Below are positions 18,358-26,903 of a stretch of 64,000 bases of DNA, piece after piece. Under the pieces are notes generated by a model. That model was not told the DNA's origin, did not search any database, and saw nothing but the letters and a program-made list of their open reading frames with translations. Origin of the DNA: Paenibacillus sediminis (lineage in GTDB: Bacteria > Bacillota > Bacilli > Paenibacillales > Paenibacillaceae). Positions within the stretch are counted from its first letter, which is position 1, and every line of letters starts with the position of its first letter. The stretch covers positions 682,001 through 746,000 of the forward strand of contig NZ_JAGGKP010000001.1 of assembly GCF_017873765.1 (NCBI RefSeq), given 5' to 3'. The translations under genes and the position numbers were made by a program.

Positions 18358-18800
18358 ACGGGGAGAATTGTTACACGTTAAAAGATTTTATTGATTATAT
18401 AAATGGGCAATGCTCTCCTCAAAGAGAAGAAGAGCTGGAGCTCATATTAGAACACGATGATCATGCAACGTTAATGTACATAGAGGCGCTCGAAATCGCC
18501 CACCATCAATTGCCTATATTGAATCATCAAGATCAGTTTGTAGAATCTGTCATGGATGTTCTGCCTCAGTCGCCTATTCACCAATTACATCATGACAAAT
18601 CTTCGAAACGCAAATGGTTTGAAAATCCGCTATTCCATTATACAGTCGCAGCTTGCTTAACGCTTATTTTTCTATCTGCTGGATGGTTCGACAGACTCGC
18701 ACCTGAAGCAATTGACACGGTTGCTTATTCATCCGAATCAGCGCTAAGTAATGAATTAATGAGCATTACAGAAAAGTGGCTTGACCGAATTAAGCCATAA
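18348..18800 (+). CDS. membrane anti-sigma factor
   Basis: About 150 residues. A cytoplasmic N-terminal part (NCYTLKDFIDYINGQCSPQR) would bind the sigma factor. One membrane segment (YTVAACLTLIFLSAGWF, about 105-121) and a short outer tail follow. No HxxxCxxC zinc motif is seen, so it is not a standard zinc anti-sigma. The identification rests on topology and on the overlap of ten bases with the sigma gene. ATG 18348 is four bases after AAGGAGG and ATG 18354 is ten; either could be used. Confidence 0.75.
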   Translation: MAMNGENCYTLKDFIDYINGQCSPQREEELELILEHDDHATLMYIEALEIAHHQLPILNHQDQFVESVMDVLPQSPIHQLHHDKSSKRKWFENPLFHYTVAACLTLIFLSAGWFDRLAPEAIDTVAYSSESALSNELMSITEKWLDRIKP

Positions 18801-18834
18801 AATTATTTCAATCATGAAAGGAAAGGTGATCGTT

Positions 18835-19959
18835 TTGCAGCCAAACCGCAACAAAGTGCTTGCATTGTTTCTTAATTTTATACCTGGACTTGGATTCTTC
18901 TATATAGGCAGAAAGACAAGGGGAGTCGTATATCCTCTATTGTTCTTCGGTGGCATTTTATTTGGCATATTTGTTTCAGCGGCTACACACGAAGGCTTTC
19001 TACTCGGTGTAACGATCATTGCTGCGATCATGCTCTGGATTATATCTATGCTTGATTTGCTAGTGTATGTTCTCAAAGAGTCGCCGAGAACAGTAGCATA
19101 TGATGATAAAGGCAATCAACTTTCCCCCTCTGTTCAAAGTTCAGCTCAAAGCTCAGAAACCGAACGATTTTATACGATTTTTCTGTCCTTTATCCCAGGA
19201 CTTGGTCATTTGCAAATGGGATTGATGCAGCGTGGACTGTCTTTTCTGATCGCCCATTTCGGTCTGACGATTATGATGTTGTTCCTGGCATTTATTACCG
19301 AGCAAAAAATATTTCTCGTATTTTTGGGACTTCTGCCAATCATTTGGTTATATTGCATGTTTGATGCTGCGCAGCTCATCCATCGCAAGCAGGCAGGTGA
19401 AGTACTCGAGGACCGCTCATTGTTTGATCAATGGGAGACAGGCCGTGAAGAGGGCAAACGAAGTAAGGTGCTGGCTACCTTATTATCTGCATTCCCTGGA
19501 GCGGGTCACATGTATCTCGGACTTCAGAAGAGAGGTCTACAACTGATGATTATATTTCTTGGAAGTGTGTATATTCTGGATATACTCCGGTTATCTCTAT
19601 TTCTCTTTTTCATACCGGTCATTTGGTTCTATAGCTTCTTTGACGGGCTTCAACAGACGAGTAAATACGGCAGAGAAACGATAACAGACCGTCCGATTGT
19701 GGAAGGATTTATCAATCATCAGCGCTGGTTAGGCGTTGGATTATTACTTCTTGGTCTGTACTATATTTCGATGAATTTCTTTGTTCCCGTTCTCGATGTT
19801 CGTTTTCCAGAACTTGGGGTTAGGCACATCCTAGATCAGTATTTAACGACATTTGTAGTCTCTATCTTGTTAATTAGCGGTGGAATTAAGCTTCTCTTCG
19901 GCTCGAATGCAAAAAGAAAGGTGAGGAAGGATCAACATGTCGATGAATATGAAAAATAG
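18835..19959 (+). CDS. polytopic membrane protein with three PGxG repeats
   Basis: About 374 residues, strongly hydrophobic. A motif of the form F-x-P-G-x-G-x-x-x-x-G-x-x-x-R-G occurs three times: FIPGLGFFYIGRKTRGV, FIPGLGHLQMGLMQRGL and FPGAGHMYLGLQKRGL. Each begins a unit of two or three membrane segments, with charged linkers between units. The pattern resembles the TM2-type small membrane domain, here triplicated, with extra segments at the C-terminus. The function is unknown; membership of the sigma operon suggests envelope stress. The start is taken as TTG 18835 because AAGGTGA precedes it; ATG 18814 has no ribosome binding site. It overlaps the next gene by 23 bases. Confidence 0.7.
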   Translation: MQPNRNKVLALFLNFIPGLGFFYIGRKTRGVVYPLLFFGGILFGIFVSAATHEGFLLGVTIIAAIMLWIISMLDLLVYVLKESPRTVAYDDKGNQLSPSVQSSAQSSETERFYTIFLSFIPGLGHLQMGLMQRGLSFLIAHFGLTIMMLFLAFITEQKIFLVFLGLLPIIWLYCMFDAAQLIHRKQAGEVLEDRSLFDQWETGREEGKRSKVLATLLSAFPGAGHMYLGLQKRGLQLMIIFLGSVYILDILRLSLFLFFIPVIWFYSFFDGLQQTSKYGRETITDRPIVEGFINHQRWLGVGLLLLGLYYISMNFFVPVLDVRFPELGVRHILDQYLTTFVVSILLISGGIKLLFGSNAKRKVRKDQHVDEYEK

Positions 19960-20668
19960 TGTGGAGCAAAGTCCTCAGATGTACGAAAAAGCAGTCACTG
20001 GCCATTCTCATATGAGAAGGTGGCGTGTAGGTACGGTATCTATGGGAGCAGCACTGCTGCTGCTTGGTGTTCTCACGTTCATGAGCCAGTGGAAAGGCAA
20101 TAATGTGTTCGATACAGCCATAAACTGGTGGCCGATTATATTTGTACTGCTAGGCGCTGAGATCATTCTGTACACTGTGCTGTCAAAGAAAGAAGAGCGA
20201 ATGTATTACGACGTACTAAGTATTATATTTGTCGGTCTTCTCTCGGTATGCTGTCTTGGCTTTGCAGCCTTCAGTTCGCTTGGGCTCGTTGAAGCTGTAC
20301 GCTCTAAAGTCACATCTGTGGAGCATACGATATCTATACCTGAAATAAAAACACCCATTTCTGCGCAGGTGAAACAAATTATTGTGCAAGGAAATAATGC
20401 ATATCAGGTGAAAATAGATCACACAGACGTCAATGAAATGGTCGTATTCGGCAGCTATCGTTCAGGGATGAATGATGGAGAGAAAGAGTCTAGTGATCTC
20501 GTTCATGTTAAACAGGTCGGAAGTTCGTTATACGTGCTTATTAGCGATCCTCCTATAAAAGTATGGTCAGGGTGGTCACCGGCTGACCTGACGGTCGTCG
20601 TCCCTGAAGGGACAAAGGTAGTGCTGAGAAGCAGTGATGGAACGATTATACGTCCAACATCAAATTAA
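19937..20668 (+). CDS. LiaF-like membrane protein
   Basis: 243 residues. Three N-terminal membrane segments (VGTVSMGAALLLLGVLTFM, WWPIIFVLLGAEIILYTVL, VLSIIFVGLLSVCCLGFAAF) with the WWPxxxxLLGxE motif match the DUF5668/LiaF N-terminal domain. The outer C-terminal part is beta-rich and ends in VPEGTKVVLRSSDGTI, as in DUF4097-type putative adhesin folds. Such proteins often modulate envelope-stress signalling. It is the last gene of the sigma operon, overlaps the preceding gene, and is followed by a strong terminator. ATG 19937 has AGGAAGG upstream. Confidence 0.7.
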   Translation: MSMNMKNSVEQSPQMYEKAVTGHSHMRRWRVGTVSMGAALLLLGVLTFMSQWKGNNVFDTAINWWPIIFVLLGAEIILYTVLSKKEERMYYDVLSIIFVGLLSVCCLGFAAFSSLGLVEAVRSKVTSVEHTISIPEIKTPISAQVKQIIVQGNNAYQVKIDHTDVNEMVVFGSYRSGMNDGEKESSDLVHVKQVGSSLYVLISDPPIKVWSGWSPADLTVVVPEGTKVVLRSSDGTIIRPTSN

Positions 20669-20670
20669 TA

Positions 20671-20711
20671 GCAAAAACAGGATGCCTTCATCGAAGGCAT
20701 CCTGTTTTTGC
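20671..20711 (+). terminator. terminator of the sigma operon
   Basis: A perfect 18-bp stem (20671-20688 with 20694-20711), loop CATCG. It begins with a run of As and ends with a run of Ts, so it could work in both directions. Confidence 0.88.
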
Positions 20712-20876
20712 TGTAGTCCCATTTTAGGAACATTTTATGATATATTTGATAATGAGTCGAAATAGCGAATATTTCGTCTCTAGCATTGATTAAATATTCA
20801 ATCATATGATAAATTATAACGAGTATTCCCAGTGTATTTAACGTAATTAATTATTCAACCGTGGAGGACTGGTAAG

Positions 20877-22118
20877 ATGATGATTGGCAGCAGGAAATTG
20901 AATGTCCGTTCCATCAGATGGCTTCTTTGCTTTGTTCTGATGCTCGTATTCACAAGTGAGAGCATGCTAAAGAGCGTATACGCAGAGCCAGTGATAGAGG
21001 AACCTACATTAACTTCCGAGTCCGCTGTTCTCATGGATATGGAAACGGGCACCGTATTATATTCCAAAAATGCTGAGAAAGAAATGTACCCTGCAAGTAT
21101 TACGAAAATTGTTACCGCCATTGTCGCTTTGGAGAATTCATCACTAGATGATGTCGTAACCGTAACCAAAGATGCGCGTAACGAAGATGGAACAAGGATC
21201 TATCTAGAAGAAGGCGAGCAAAAAACGATGCGCGAACTTCTCTATGGAATGATGCTCAATTCAGGTAACGATGCCGCAACGGCAATCGCAGAACATATTG
21301 ACGGTACTAAGGAAAGATTTGCAGATCGAATGAATCAGTTCGTACGAGATAAAGCAGGTGCTACCCATAGTCAATTTCGTAATCCGAATGGACTTCCTGA
21401 TCCTGAACATTACACAACGGCATTAGATATGGCGAACATCGCAAGATATGCAATGAAAAATCCAGTGTTCAGAGAAATTGTCAGCACGAAAACGATGCCT
21501 TGGGAAGGAAAAGAATGGAAATCGATGCTTAGCAATCATAACAAAATGTTATGGAATTATGAAGGTGCGACAGGGATTAAAAACGGCTATACACAAGCAG
21601 CAGGACAGACGCTAGTTACATCTGCCAAACGAAACGGCATGGAATTAATCGGAGTCGTGCTGAATGCACCATCTTCTGAAGATGTGTACAGCGATATGAC
21701 GAAACTTCTTGATTACGGTTTTAATCATTTTGAAGTAACCACAATATTTAATCAGGGCGACAGCTATACTTCAGAGGTAACAGGCGGGGAAAGAAAATAT
21801 AAAGCTTCTGAAATGATACGCGCCGTTGTTCCTATGAATGGAGCACACTATGTAGATGTTGATTCAGATGGGAACGTGAATGTCACCTCATCGATCGGTA
21901 CGATACCTGCCGGAAGATTAGATCCAATCGCAGAGGAGCCGGCTGGTTTGGCGACTGCCAAGAATGCTGGGACTTCATCATCGAATGGTTGGATGTGGGC
22001 AGTATGGTTCGTATGGTTACTTTATATTGCACTCCTTGTGCTTGCAGCGAACAAAATCATTAAAAAGCGCAGAGCAAGTAAAATGACGTATTATTCTTAT
22101 GAGGAAAGTGCTGAGTAA
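20877..22118 (+). CDS. D-alanyl-D-alanine carboxypeptidase (DacF/DacA family)
   Basis: 413 residues. It has a signal peptide (SIRWLLCFVLMLVFTSES...SVYA), then a serine peptidase S11 domain with the SxxK motif (ASITKIVTAI), SGN (NSGNDAATAIAEH) and KNG (GIKNGYTQAAG), in the right order. A PBP5-like beta domain follows, then a C-terminal membrane segment (MWAVWFVWLLYIALLVLAANKI). It trims the terminal D-Ala of peptidoglycan stem peptides outside the membrane. Which Bacillus paralogue it equals (DacA, DacB or DacF) cannot be decided. ATG 20877 is nine bases after TGGAGG. Confidence 0.9.
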   Translation: MMIGSRKLNVRSIRWLLCFVLMLVFTSESMLKSVYAEPVIEEPTLTSESAVLMDMETGTVLYSKNAEKEMYPASITKIVTAIVALENSSLDDVVTVTKDARNEDGTRIYLEEGEQKTMRELLYGMMLNSGNDAATAIAEHIDGTKERFADRMNQFVRDKAGATHSQFRNPNGLPDPEHYTTALDMANIARYAMKNPVFREIVSTKTMPWEGKEWKSMLSNHNKMLWNYEGATGIKNGYTQAAGQTLVTSAKRNGMELIGVVLNAPSSEDVYSDMTKLLDYGFNHFEVTTIFNQGDSYTSEVTGGERKYKASEMIRAVVPMNGAHYVDVDSDGNVNVTSSIGTIPAGRLDPIAEEPAGLATAKNAGTSSSNGWMWAVWFVWLLYIALLVLAANKIIKKRRASKMTYYSYEESAE

Positions 22119-22166
22119 GGAGAAAGCAGCCTGGTCCAGAAAATGGATCAGGCTGCTTTCTCCTTT
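22117..22166. terminator. bidirectional terminator between dac and mtnB
   Basis: A hairpin with arms of about 20 bases (AAGGAGAAAGCAGCCTG and its complement), loop near AAAA, A-rich on one side and T-rich on the other. It lies between convergent genes and overlaps the dac stop. It should terminate both. Confidence 0.88.
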
Positions 22167-22167
22167 A

Positions 22168-22827
22168 TTATTTTGTTGTACGACTTCCTTGCAGCAGCAG
22201 ACTTTTATATAAATATTCGAAAATAAACTCAAACGCTTCGAGGTGCCGCTTCGCTTCAAAAGCATTGTTACCCCAAGCATAGATGCCGTGATTACGAAGT
22301 AAAATACCTGGTATTTCGGGTTTAAGTACACCTGGCACTAATTCCGCAATCGAAGGAATATGAGCGTAGTTTGGTAAAATTGGAATCTCAATCGCCGCAT
22401 TTTCCTCCCAAATGTTGAACGCTTTTATGAGTTCAATCCCTTGAGCAGGTACAGCACCCTGATCTCCGAACCATTCGCTAATGATGTTGTTATATACCGT
22501 ATGTACGTGAAATACGGCACCGCAGCCCGTTTTACGATAAATTTCACAGTGAATAAGCGTTTCTGCACTAGGCTTCAAGTTCGTCGTTTCAATGGCTTTC
22601 CCATGCTGATCTACGAATAGAAAATCTTCCGGAGTGCTGACAGATTTATCTTTACCGCTCGCTGTAATGGCAAAATGAAAGTTGTCTGGTGCATATTCTC
22701 CTACACGAATCGATAAATTGCCACTCGTTCCAGGAAACCAATGTCTAGCTGAAAATTGTTCTTTAATCGAACGCAGTTCGCTCAGTGCGCGCTGCTTGTC
22801 TTCTAATGGGATACTCGCAAAACTCAT
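22168..22827 (-). CDS. mtnB: MtnB, methylthioribulose-1-phosphate dehydratase
   Basis: A 219-residue class II aldolase-like zinc enzyme of methionine salvage. It dehydrates 5-methylthioribulose-1-P to the diketo compound used by MtnW. HWFPGTSGNLSIRV near the N-terminus, HVHTVYNN with zinc-binding histidines, and LLRNHGIYAWG are characteristic. It overlaps the mtnX stop by four bases and is the last gene of the pro-mtn operon. Its stop lies at the bidirectional terminator. Confidence 0.93.
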   Translation of the reverse strand: MSFASIPLEDKQRALSELRSIKEQFSARHWFPGTSGNLSIRVGEYAPDNFHFAITASGKDKSVSTPEDFLFVDQHGKAIETTNLKPSAETLIHCEIYRKTGCGAVFHVHTVYNNIISEWFGDQGAVPAQGIELIKAFNIWEENAAIEIPILPNYAHIPSIAELVPGVLKPEIPGILLRNHGIYAWGNNAFEAKRHLEAFEFIFEYLYKSLLLQGSRTTK

Positions 22828-23510
22828 GAATGCAGCACTCCTTGATTACTTTTAAAATGTTCTAAAATATCGAAAAAGGTTTCAAATGGCGTATGATCTA
22901 CTCCGAGTTCCGCACATTTGGTTGTCAGATGAGAGCGTGAAAATACATGATCGGCGATTTTAGCGCCTTCAAAGTCTGTCAAGCTGTCTCCAATAAGAAT
23001 GCGTTCGTACTCTTCTTCAGGAAAGCGGCGAATGACCGTGACTTTACACATCCCGCAGTCATTCTCGCATGGAGACTTGCAGGAATGCGGCCATGTAATT
23101 TGAATGTTCTGACCGCTGAAATCTGCGCTGTTGCAAAAAATATGATCTTCCGCAATATGAAAAGGTTCCAGCAGCGGGTTTAGGAAAAAGTCTATGCCGC
23201 CGCTCGTTACGTAGAAATCAATCTGTTCACTCTTTAAATATTCAAGAAATGGTGCGAATCCATCGCGAATACCTGCAGTTGAAATGACATAATCAATAAT
23301 TTCTTGTTTTTGAGAAGACGGCATCAGAGCGAACATGGCGCCAACGCCTTCTCGGATCGATATTTGCTGCGAGACAACACGTTTCATAATAGGTTCATAG
23401 CCTTTAGGATTGAAATGACGCATGATAGAAACGATATTATCGGATAATGTAATCGTTCCATCAAAGTCACAGAACACGACCTTTTTTTTGCGTCTATTTA
23501 AATCGGTCAT
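22824..23510 (-). CDS. mtnX: MtnX, HK-MTPenyl-1-P phosphatase
   Basis: A 228-residue HAD-family phosphatase that acts on 2-hydroxy-3-keto-5-methylthiopentenyl-1-phosphate. The nucleophile motif is VVFCDFDGTITLSDN and the C-terminal acidic motif is ILIGDSLTDFEGAK. The Ser/Thr motif is near YVTSGGIDFF. A cysteine group (CKSPCENDCGMCK) in the middle is a family trait of MtnX. ATG 23510 is seven bases after GGGGG; an upstream ATG at 23525 lacks a site. It overlaps mtnW and mtnB by four bases each. Confidence 0.93.
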   Translation of the reverse strand: MTDLNRRKKKVVFCDFDGTITLSDNIVSIMRHFNPKGYEPIMKRVVSQQISIREGVGAMFALMPSSQKQEIIDYVISTAGIRDGFAPFLEYLKSEQIDFYVTSGGIDFFLNPLLEPFHIAEDHIFCNSADFSGQNIQITWPHSCKSPCENDCGMCKVTVIRRFPEEEYERILIGDSLTDFEGAKIADHVFSRSHLTTKCAELGVDHTPFETFFDILEHFKSNQGVLHS

Positions 23511-24727
23511 TTTGATTCCCCCCAAGCATCAAGCGCTGCCTTCAGTTCTGGATGATGGGCCCCTTGCTCTGAAAGCGGGATTTGTCGCATCGCAGCGTCT
23601 ATAGCTTGTACAAATGCTTGTCCGCCTGCGATGGTGCCCATAGGATGGCCGTGTATGCCTCCGCCGGCATTGACAACGACCTCTGTTCCGAAATCACGCA
23701 GGATGAGCGGTACAAGTCCTGGATGAATACCTGCGGATGGAACGGGCATGCTCTTTCTTACAGGAAGGCTATCTGATAACAGCTCCGTACGAATAGCTAG
23801 ATTCTCTTCCCTCGGCATGACGACGGATCCATAAGGGGAAGGGAAGAGGACGAGATCAGCACCTGCAATTCGCATCAATTTGCCAAGCAGTACAGAAGCA
23901 GAAATTCCGTATGTAGGTGAAGGATATAACGCTCCGGCTAACGCTGGATGAGCTGCAATTGGAACATTGATATCCGGATCACTGCTAAGTTCATATAGAA
24001 CGTCATAGCCATAGGATAGAACGTTGAACAGCAGACCGCTCGCTCCTGCCGCGATTGCTTTTACCGCTTGTTGTTTCAACTGTGACGTATGGCCTGTCAA
24101 ATTCGTTAAATAGAGCAGTTTCTTGCCTGTTTCCTTCTGTGCTTCTTCTGCTGCTTTTAAGCATACCTCAACGCGCTTCTCGATAGGTGTCAGCGGATTT
24201 TCAAATAAAATCTCGTCATCCTTAATGAGATCTACGCCGCCGACCGCTTGCTTGTAAAATTGCTCCTGAAGCTCTTCCAGGTTGTGACCGATGACTGACT
24301 TGAAGATACTCATCAGCAGTGGACGGTCATGCACACCTAATAGGTTACGAACACCTTCAACTCCGAATTTAGGCCCTGGAAATCCGGATAGAAACGGTTC
24401 TGAGAAATCAAGGTCTGTCAGTTTTATTTTCCCGTCCATCGATATTTTCCCGAACACCGTTACGAGAAGAGCAGGGATATCACGGCTGAAATTAATATCT
24501 GGGTAAGCGATCGAAATATCAGCATATCGCTCGCCGGGAGCTGCATTTTCAGGCTCATGCACATCCACTTTAACGACATGCCCGAGATGCTTCTGCATGC
24601 TTTCATGTCTTGCTGCAGGCAAGTCAGTCCAGCTGCCGGCTGTCATGCCGACTGCGATGGACTGTGCTTTTTTGGCAAAATCCGCTTTATCGTCATATAG
24701 ACGATAAGTAGCGATGCAATAACTCAT
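23507..24727 (-). CDS. mtnW: MtnW, diketo-methylthiopentyl-1-P enolase (RuBisCO-like protein)
   Basis: 406 residues of the RuBisCO large-chain fold. It enolises 2,3-diketo-5-methylthiopentyl-1-phosphate in methionine salvage; it is not a carboxylase. GGVDLIKDDEILFENPLTP holds the metal-binding Lys-Asp-Asp-Glu group. NAGGGIHGHPMGTIAGGQA is the C-terminal phosphate-binding loop. The start ATG 24727 overlaps the proC stop by four bases, so it is translated from the proline-biosynthesis transcript. GGAGGCGATCAA precedes the start. Confidence 0.93.
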   Translation of the reverse strand: MSYCIATYRLYDDKADFAKKAQSIAVGMTAGSWTDLPAARHESMQKHLGHVVKVDVHEPENAAPGERYADISIAYPDINFSRDIPALLVTVFGKISMDGKIKLTDLDFSEPFLSGFPGPKFGVEGVRNLLGVHDRPLLMSIFKSVIGHNLEELQEQFYKQAVGGVDLIKDDEILFENPLTPIEKRVEVCLKAAEEAQKETGKKLLYLTNLTGHTSQLKQQAVKAIAAGASGLLFNVLSYGYDVLYELSSDPDINVPIAAHPALAGALYPSPTYGISASVLLGKLMRIAGADLVLFPSPYGSVVMPREENLAIRTELLSDSLPVRKSMPVPSAGIHPGLVPLILRDFGTEVVVNAGGGIHGHPMGTIAGGQAFVQAIDAAMRQIPLSEQGAHHPELKAALDAWGESK

Positions 24728-25593
24728 TTGATCGCCTCCTCAAGCTCTGCCCCCATTTCTTTGGAACGTTCAGCGCAGCGGAATACAGCAGCCTTAATTG
24801 TGTTAAACACGTTCCCCTTAGCCATAACTTCAATCGCAGCTTGCGTGCTTCCGTTAGGAGATGTGACTTTGGCCCGTAAATCCGCTGGATTTTCACCAGT
24901 CTGCGCAACCATTCGAGCAGCACCGAGCACCGTTTGTACGGTTAATTCTTTAGCTTGCTCTGGAGTAAGTCCGCCTTCAACACCTGCTTCGATCATCGCT
25001 TCCATGAAGTAGTAAATATAAGCGGGTCCGCTGCCAGACACCCCTGTCAAAATTTCAATTTTGTCCTCTTCGATAATACTAACCGTTCCAACAGCTTCAA
25101 ACATTGTTCTTACGATGCGCTGTTGTTCTTCGGTCGTTTCTTTGGAGAAGGAGATGCCGGTTGCGCCTAGACCGATTGTGCTGGATGTATTAGGCATAGT
25201 TCTAGCGATTGGTTGTTTTCTGCCTAGCAACGATTGCATCGTTTCAATCGTGAGTCCAGCGATGACAGAAACAAGCAATTGGTCTTCCGAAAGAATCGGG
25301 CTAAGCAGACGAATTGCTTCAGCAGCGTCCTTTGGCTTCATTGCAAGCACAATAATTTGAGATTTGCTTAATATTTCAATTTTTTTATTGGGATCATTCG
25401 CTGTTCGAACGCCATACCGATCTTCTAATTGTTTCAGTCGATCGTTGTTGCTGTTGTTTAGCATAGAGATTTGACCTGACAAAATGACAGATCGGGAAAT
25501 AAGTCCTTGAACGATGGCTTCCGCCATAGAACCTGCACCATAGAAACATACATTTTGCTCAATTAATGCTTTTGAAGATTGTGGATCATACAT
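24724..25593 (-). CDS. proC: ProC, pyrroline-5-carboxylate reductase
   Basis: 289 residues. This is the last step of proline synthesis, reducing P5C with NAD(P)H. The N-terminal Rossmann site is VCFYGAGSMAEAIVQGL. The C-terminal dimer domain shows the family signature around LTGVSGSGPAYIYYFMEAMIEAG and AKVTSPNGSTQAAIE. It lies 42 bases after proA with GGAGG upstream. Its stop is inside the mtnW start. Confidence 0.95.
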   Translation of the reverse strand: MYDPQSSKALIEQNVCFYGAGSMAEAIVQGLISRSVILSGQISMLNNSNNDRLKQLEDRYGVRTANDPNKKIEILSKSQIIVLAMKPKDAAEAIRLLSPILSEDQLLVSVIAGLTIETMQSLLGRKQPIARTMPNTSSTIGLGATGISFSKETTEEQQRIVRTMFEAVGTVSIIEEDKIEILTGVSGSGPAYIYYFMEAMIEAGVEGGLTPEQAKELTVQTVLGAARMVAQTGENPADLRAKVTSPNGSTQAAIEVMAKGNVFNTIKAAVFRCAERSKEMGAELEEAIK

Positions 25594-25635
25594 AAATGGT
25601 TATCCTCCTATTTATAGCTGTTCTTAAGCTGTTAT

Positions 25636-26883
25636 TTAATTGCGAATTTGACCGTTGCCGTATACTAAGTATTTGATCGAAGTAAGCGCTGGAAGCCCCA
25701 TAGGACCGCGTGCATGCAGCTTCTGAGTACTAATGCCGATTTCAGCGCCGAAGCCAAATTCGAAGCCGTCCGTGAACCGAGTAGAAGCGTTATGATACAC
25801 AGCTGCAGCATCGACTTCTTGTAGAAATCGCTTCGCATTTTGCTCATCCTCGGTAACGATACACTCCGAGTGCATGGTACCGTAAGTTGCAATATGCTGC
25901 AGAGCTTCATCCAGACTGCTGACGACTTTGATGTTCAGAATATAATCATTGTACTCTGTCCGGAAGTCTTCCTCAGTAGCAGGTACAGCCCAAGGTACAT
26001 AAGTCAGCGCCTTCTCTGATCCGCGAAGCTCGACTGAAGCATCTTTGAAATGTTCAGTAAGGTGCGATAAATGAAGGGCAGCGAACTGTTCATGAACAAG
26101 GAGCGTCTCCATGGAATTGCATACCGATGGACGTTGCACTTTTGCATTTAATGCGATATCTCTCGCCATATCCGGTTTCGCGGAAGCATCAATATACGTG
26201 TGACATATGCCTGCTCCCGTTTCGATAACAGGGACTGTGGCGTTTTGGACAACCGTTTGAATAAGGGAACTGCCTCCTCGCGGAATAACGACATCGAGAA
26301 GTCCGTTTAACTTGAGCATCTCATCGACAGAAGAGCGGTTTGGATCTTCGATCAGCTGTACGGCATGCGTCGGAATTGCTGTTTTTGCTAGGGCATCGTG
26401 CAGCACTTCGACGATTTTTTTGTTTGAAGACAGAGCAGATGATCCGCCCCGCAGGACGACAGCGTTGCCTGTCTTCAGCGCAAGACCAGCCGCATCAACG
26501 GTTACATTAGGCCGTGCTTCATAAATCATACCAATAACACCTAACGGCACGCGAATTTTCTTAATGCGAAGCCCGTTTGGACGTTCAATGACTTCCAGCG
26601 TTTCACCGATGGGATCGGGCAACTGTGTAATGAGGCGCAAACCTTCGGCAATGTCCTCAATACGTTTCTCATTTAATTTCAATCGATCTAATAAGGAATC
26701 GGAGGTACCGTTTTGACGTCCGTGCTCTAAATCTTCATTGTTCGCTTCAATAATTTCTTGATTTCGTTCTATAAGGGCGCTTGCCACCTTCAGCAGTGCA
26801 TCATTTTTCTGCTTTGTTGTTAACGTATTCAGCACAGCAGACGCAGATTTTGCAAGTGCCGCTTTTTCTCGAACTTCACTCAT
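25636..26883 (-). CDS. proA: ProA, gamma-glutamyl phosphate reductase
   Basis: 415 residues of the aldehyde dehydrogenase superfamily. It reduces gamma-glutamyl phosphate to glutamate-5-semialdehyde. The catalytic cysteine is in VQRPSVCNSMETLLVH. VIYEARPNVTVDAAGLALKTG and the C-terminal ARGPMGLPALTS are typical. ATG 26883 is seven bases after AGGAGG; an upstream in-frame ATG at 26922 overlaps proB and has no such site. It follows proB by 20 bases. Confidence 0.95.
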   Translation of the reverse strand: MSEVREKAALAKSASAVLNTLTTKQKNDALLKVASALIERNQEIIEANNEDLEHGRQNGTSDSLLDRLKLNEKRIEDIAEGLRLITQLPDPIGETLEVIERPNGLRIKKIRVPLGVIGMIYEARPNVTVDAAGLALKTGNAVVLRGGSSALSSNKKIVEVLHDALAKTAIPTHAVQLIEDPNRSSVDEMLKLNGLLDVVIPRGGSSLIQTVVQNATVPVIETGAGICHTYIDASAKPDMARDIALNAKVQRPSVCNSMETLLVHEQFAALHLSHLTEHFKDASVELRGSEKALTYVPWAVPATEEDFRTEYNDYILNIKVVSSLDEALQHIATYGTMHSECIVTEDEQNAKRFLQEVDAAAVYHNASTRFTDGFEFGFGAEIGISTQKLHARGPMGLPALTSIKYLVYGNGQIRN

Positions 26884-26903
26884 CACATGACCTCCTAAAT
26901 GAG

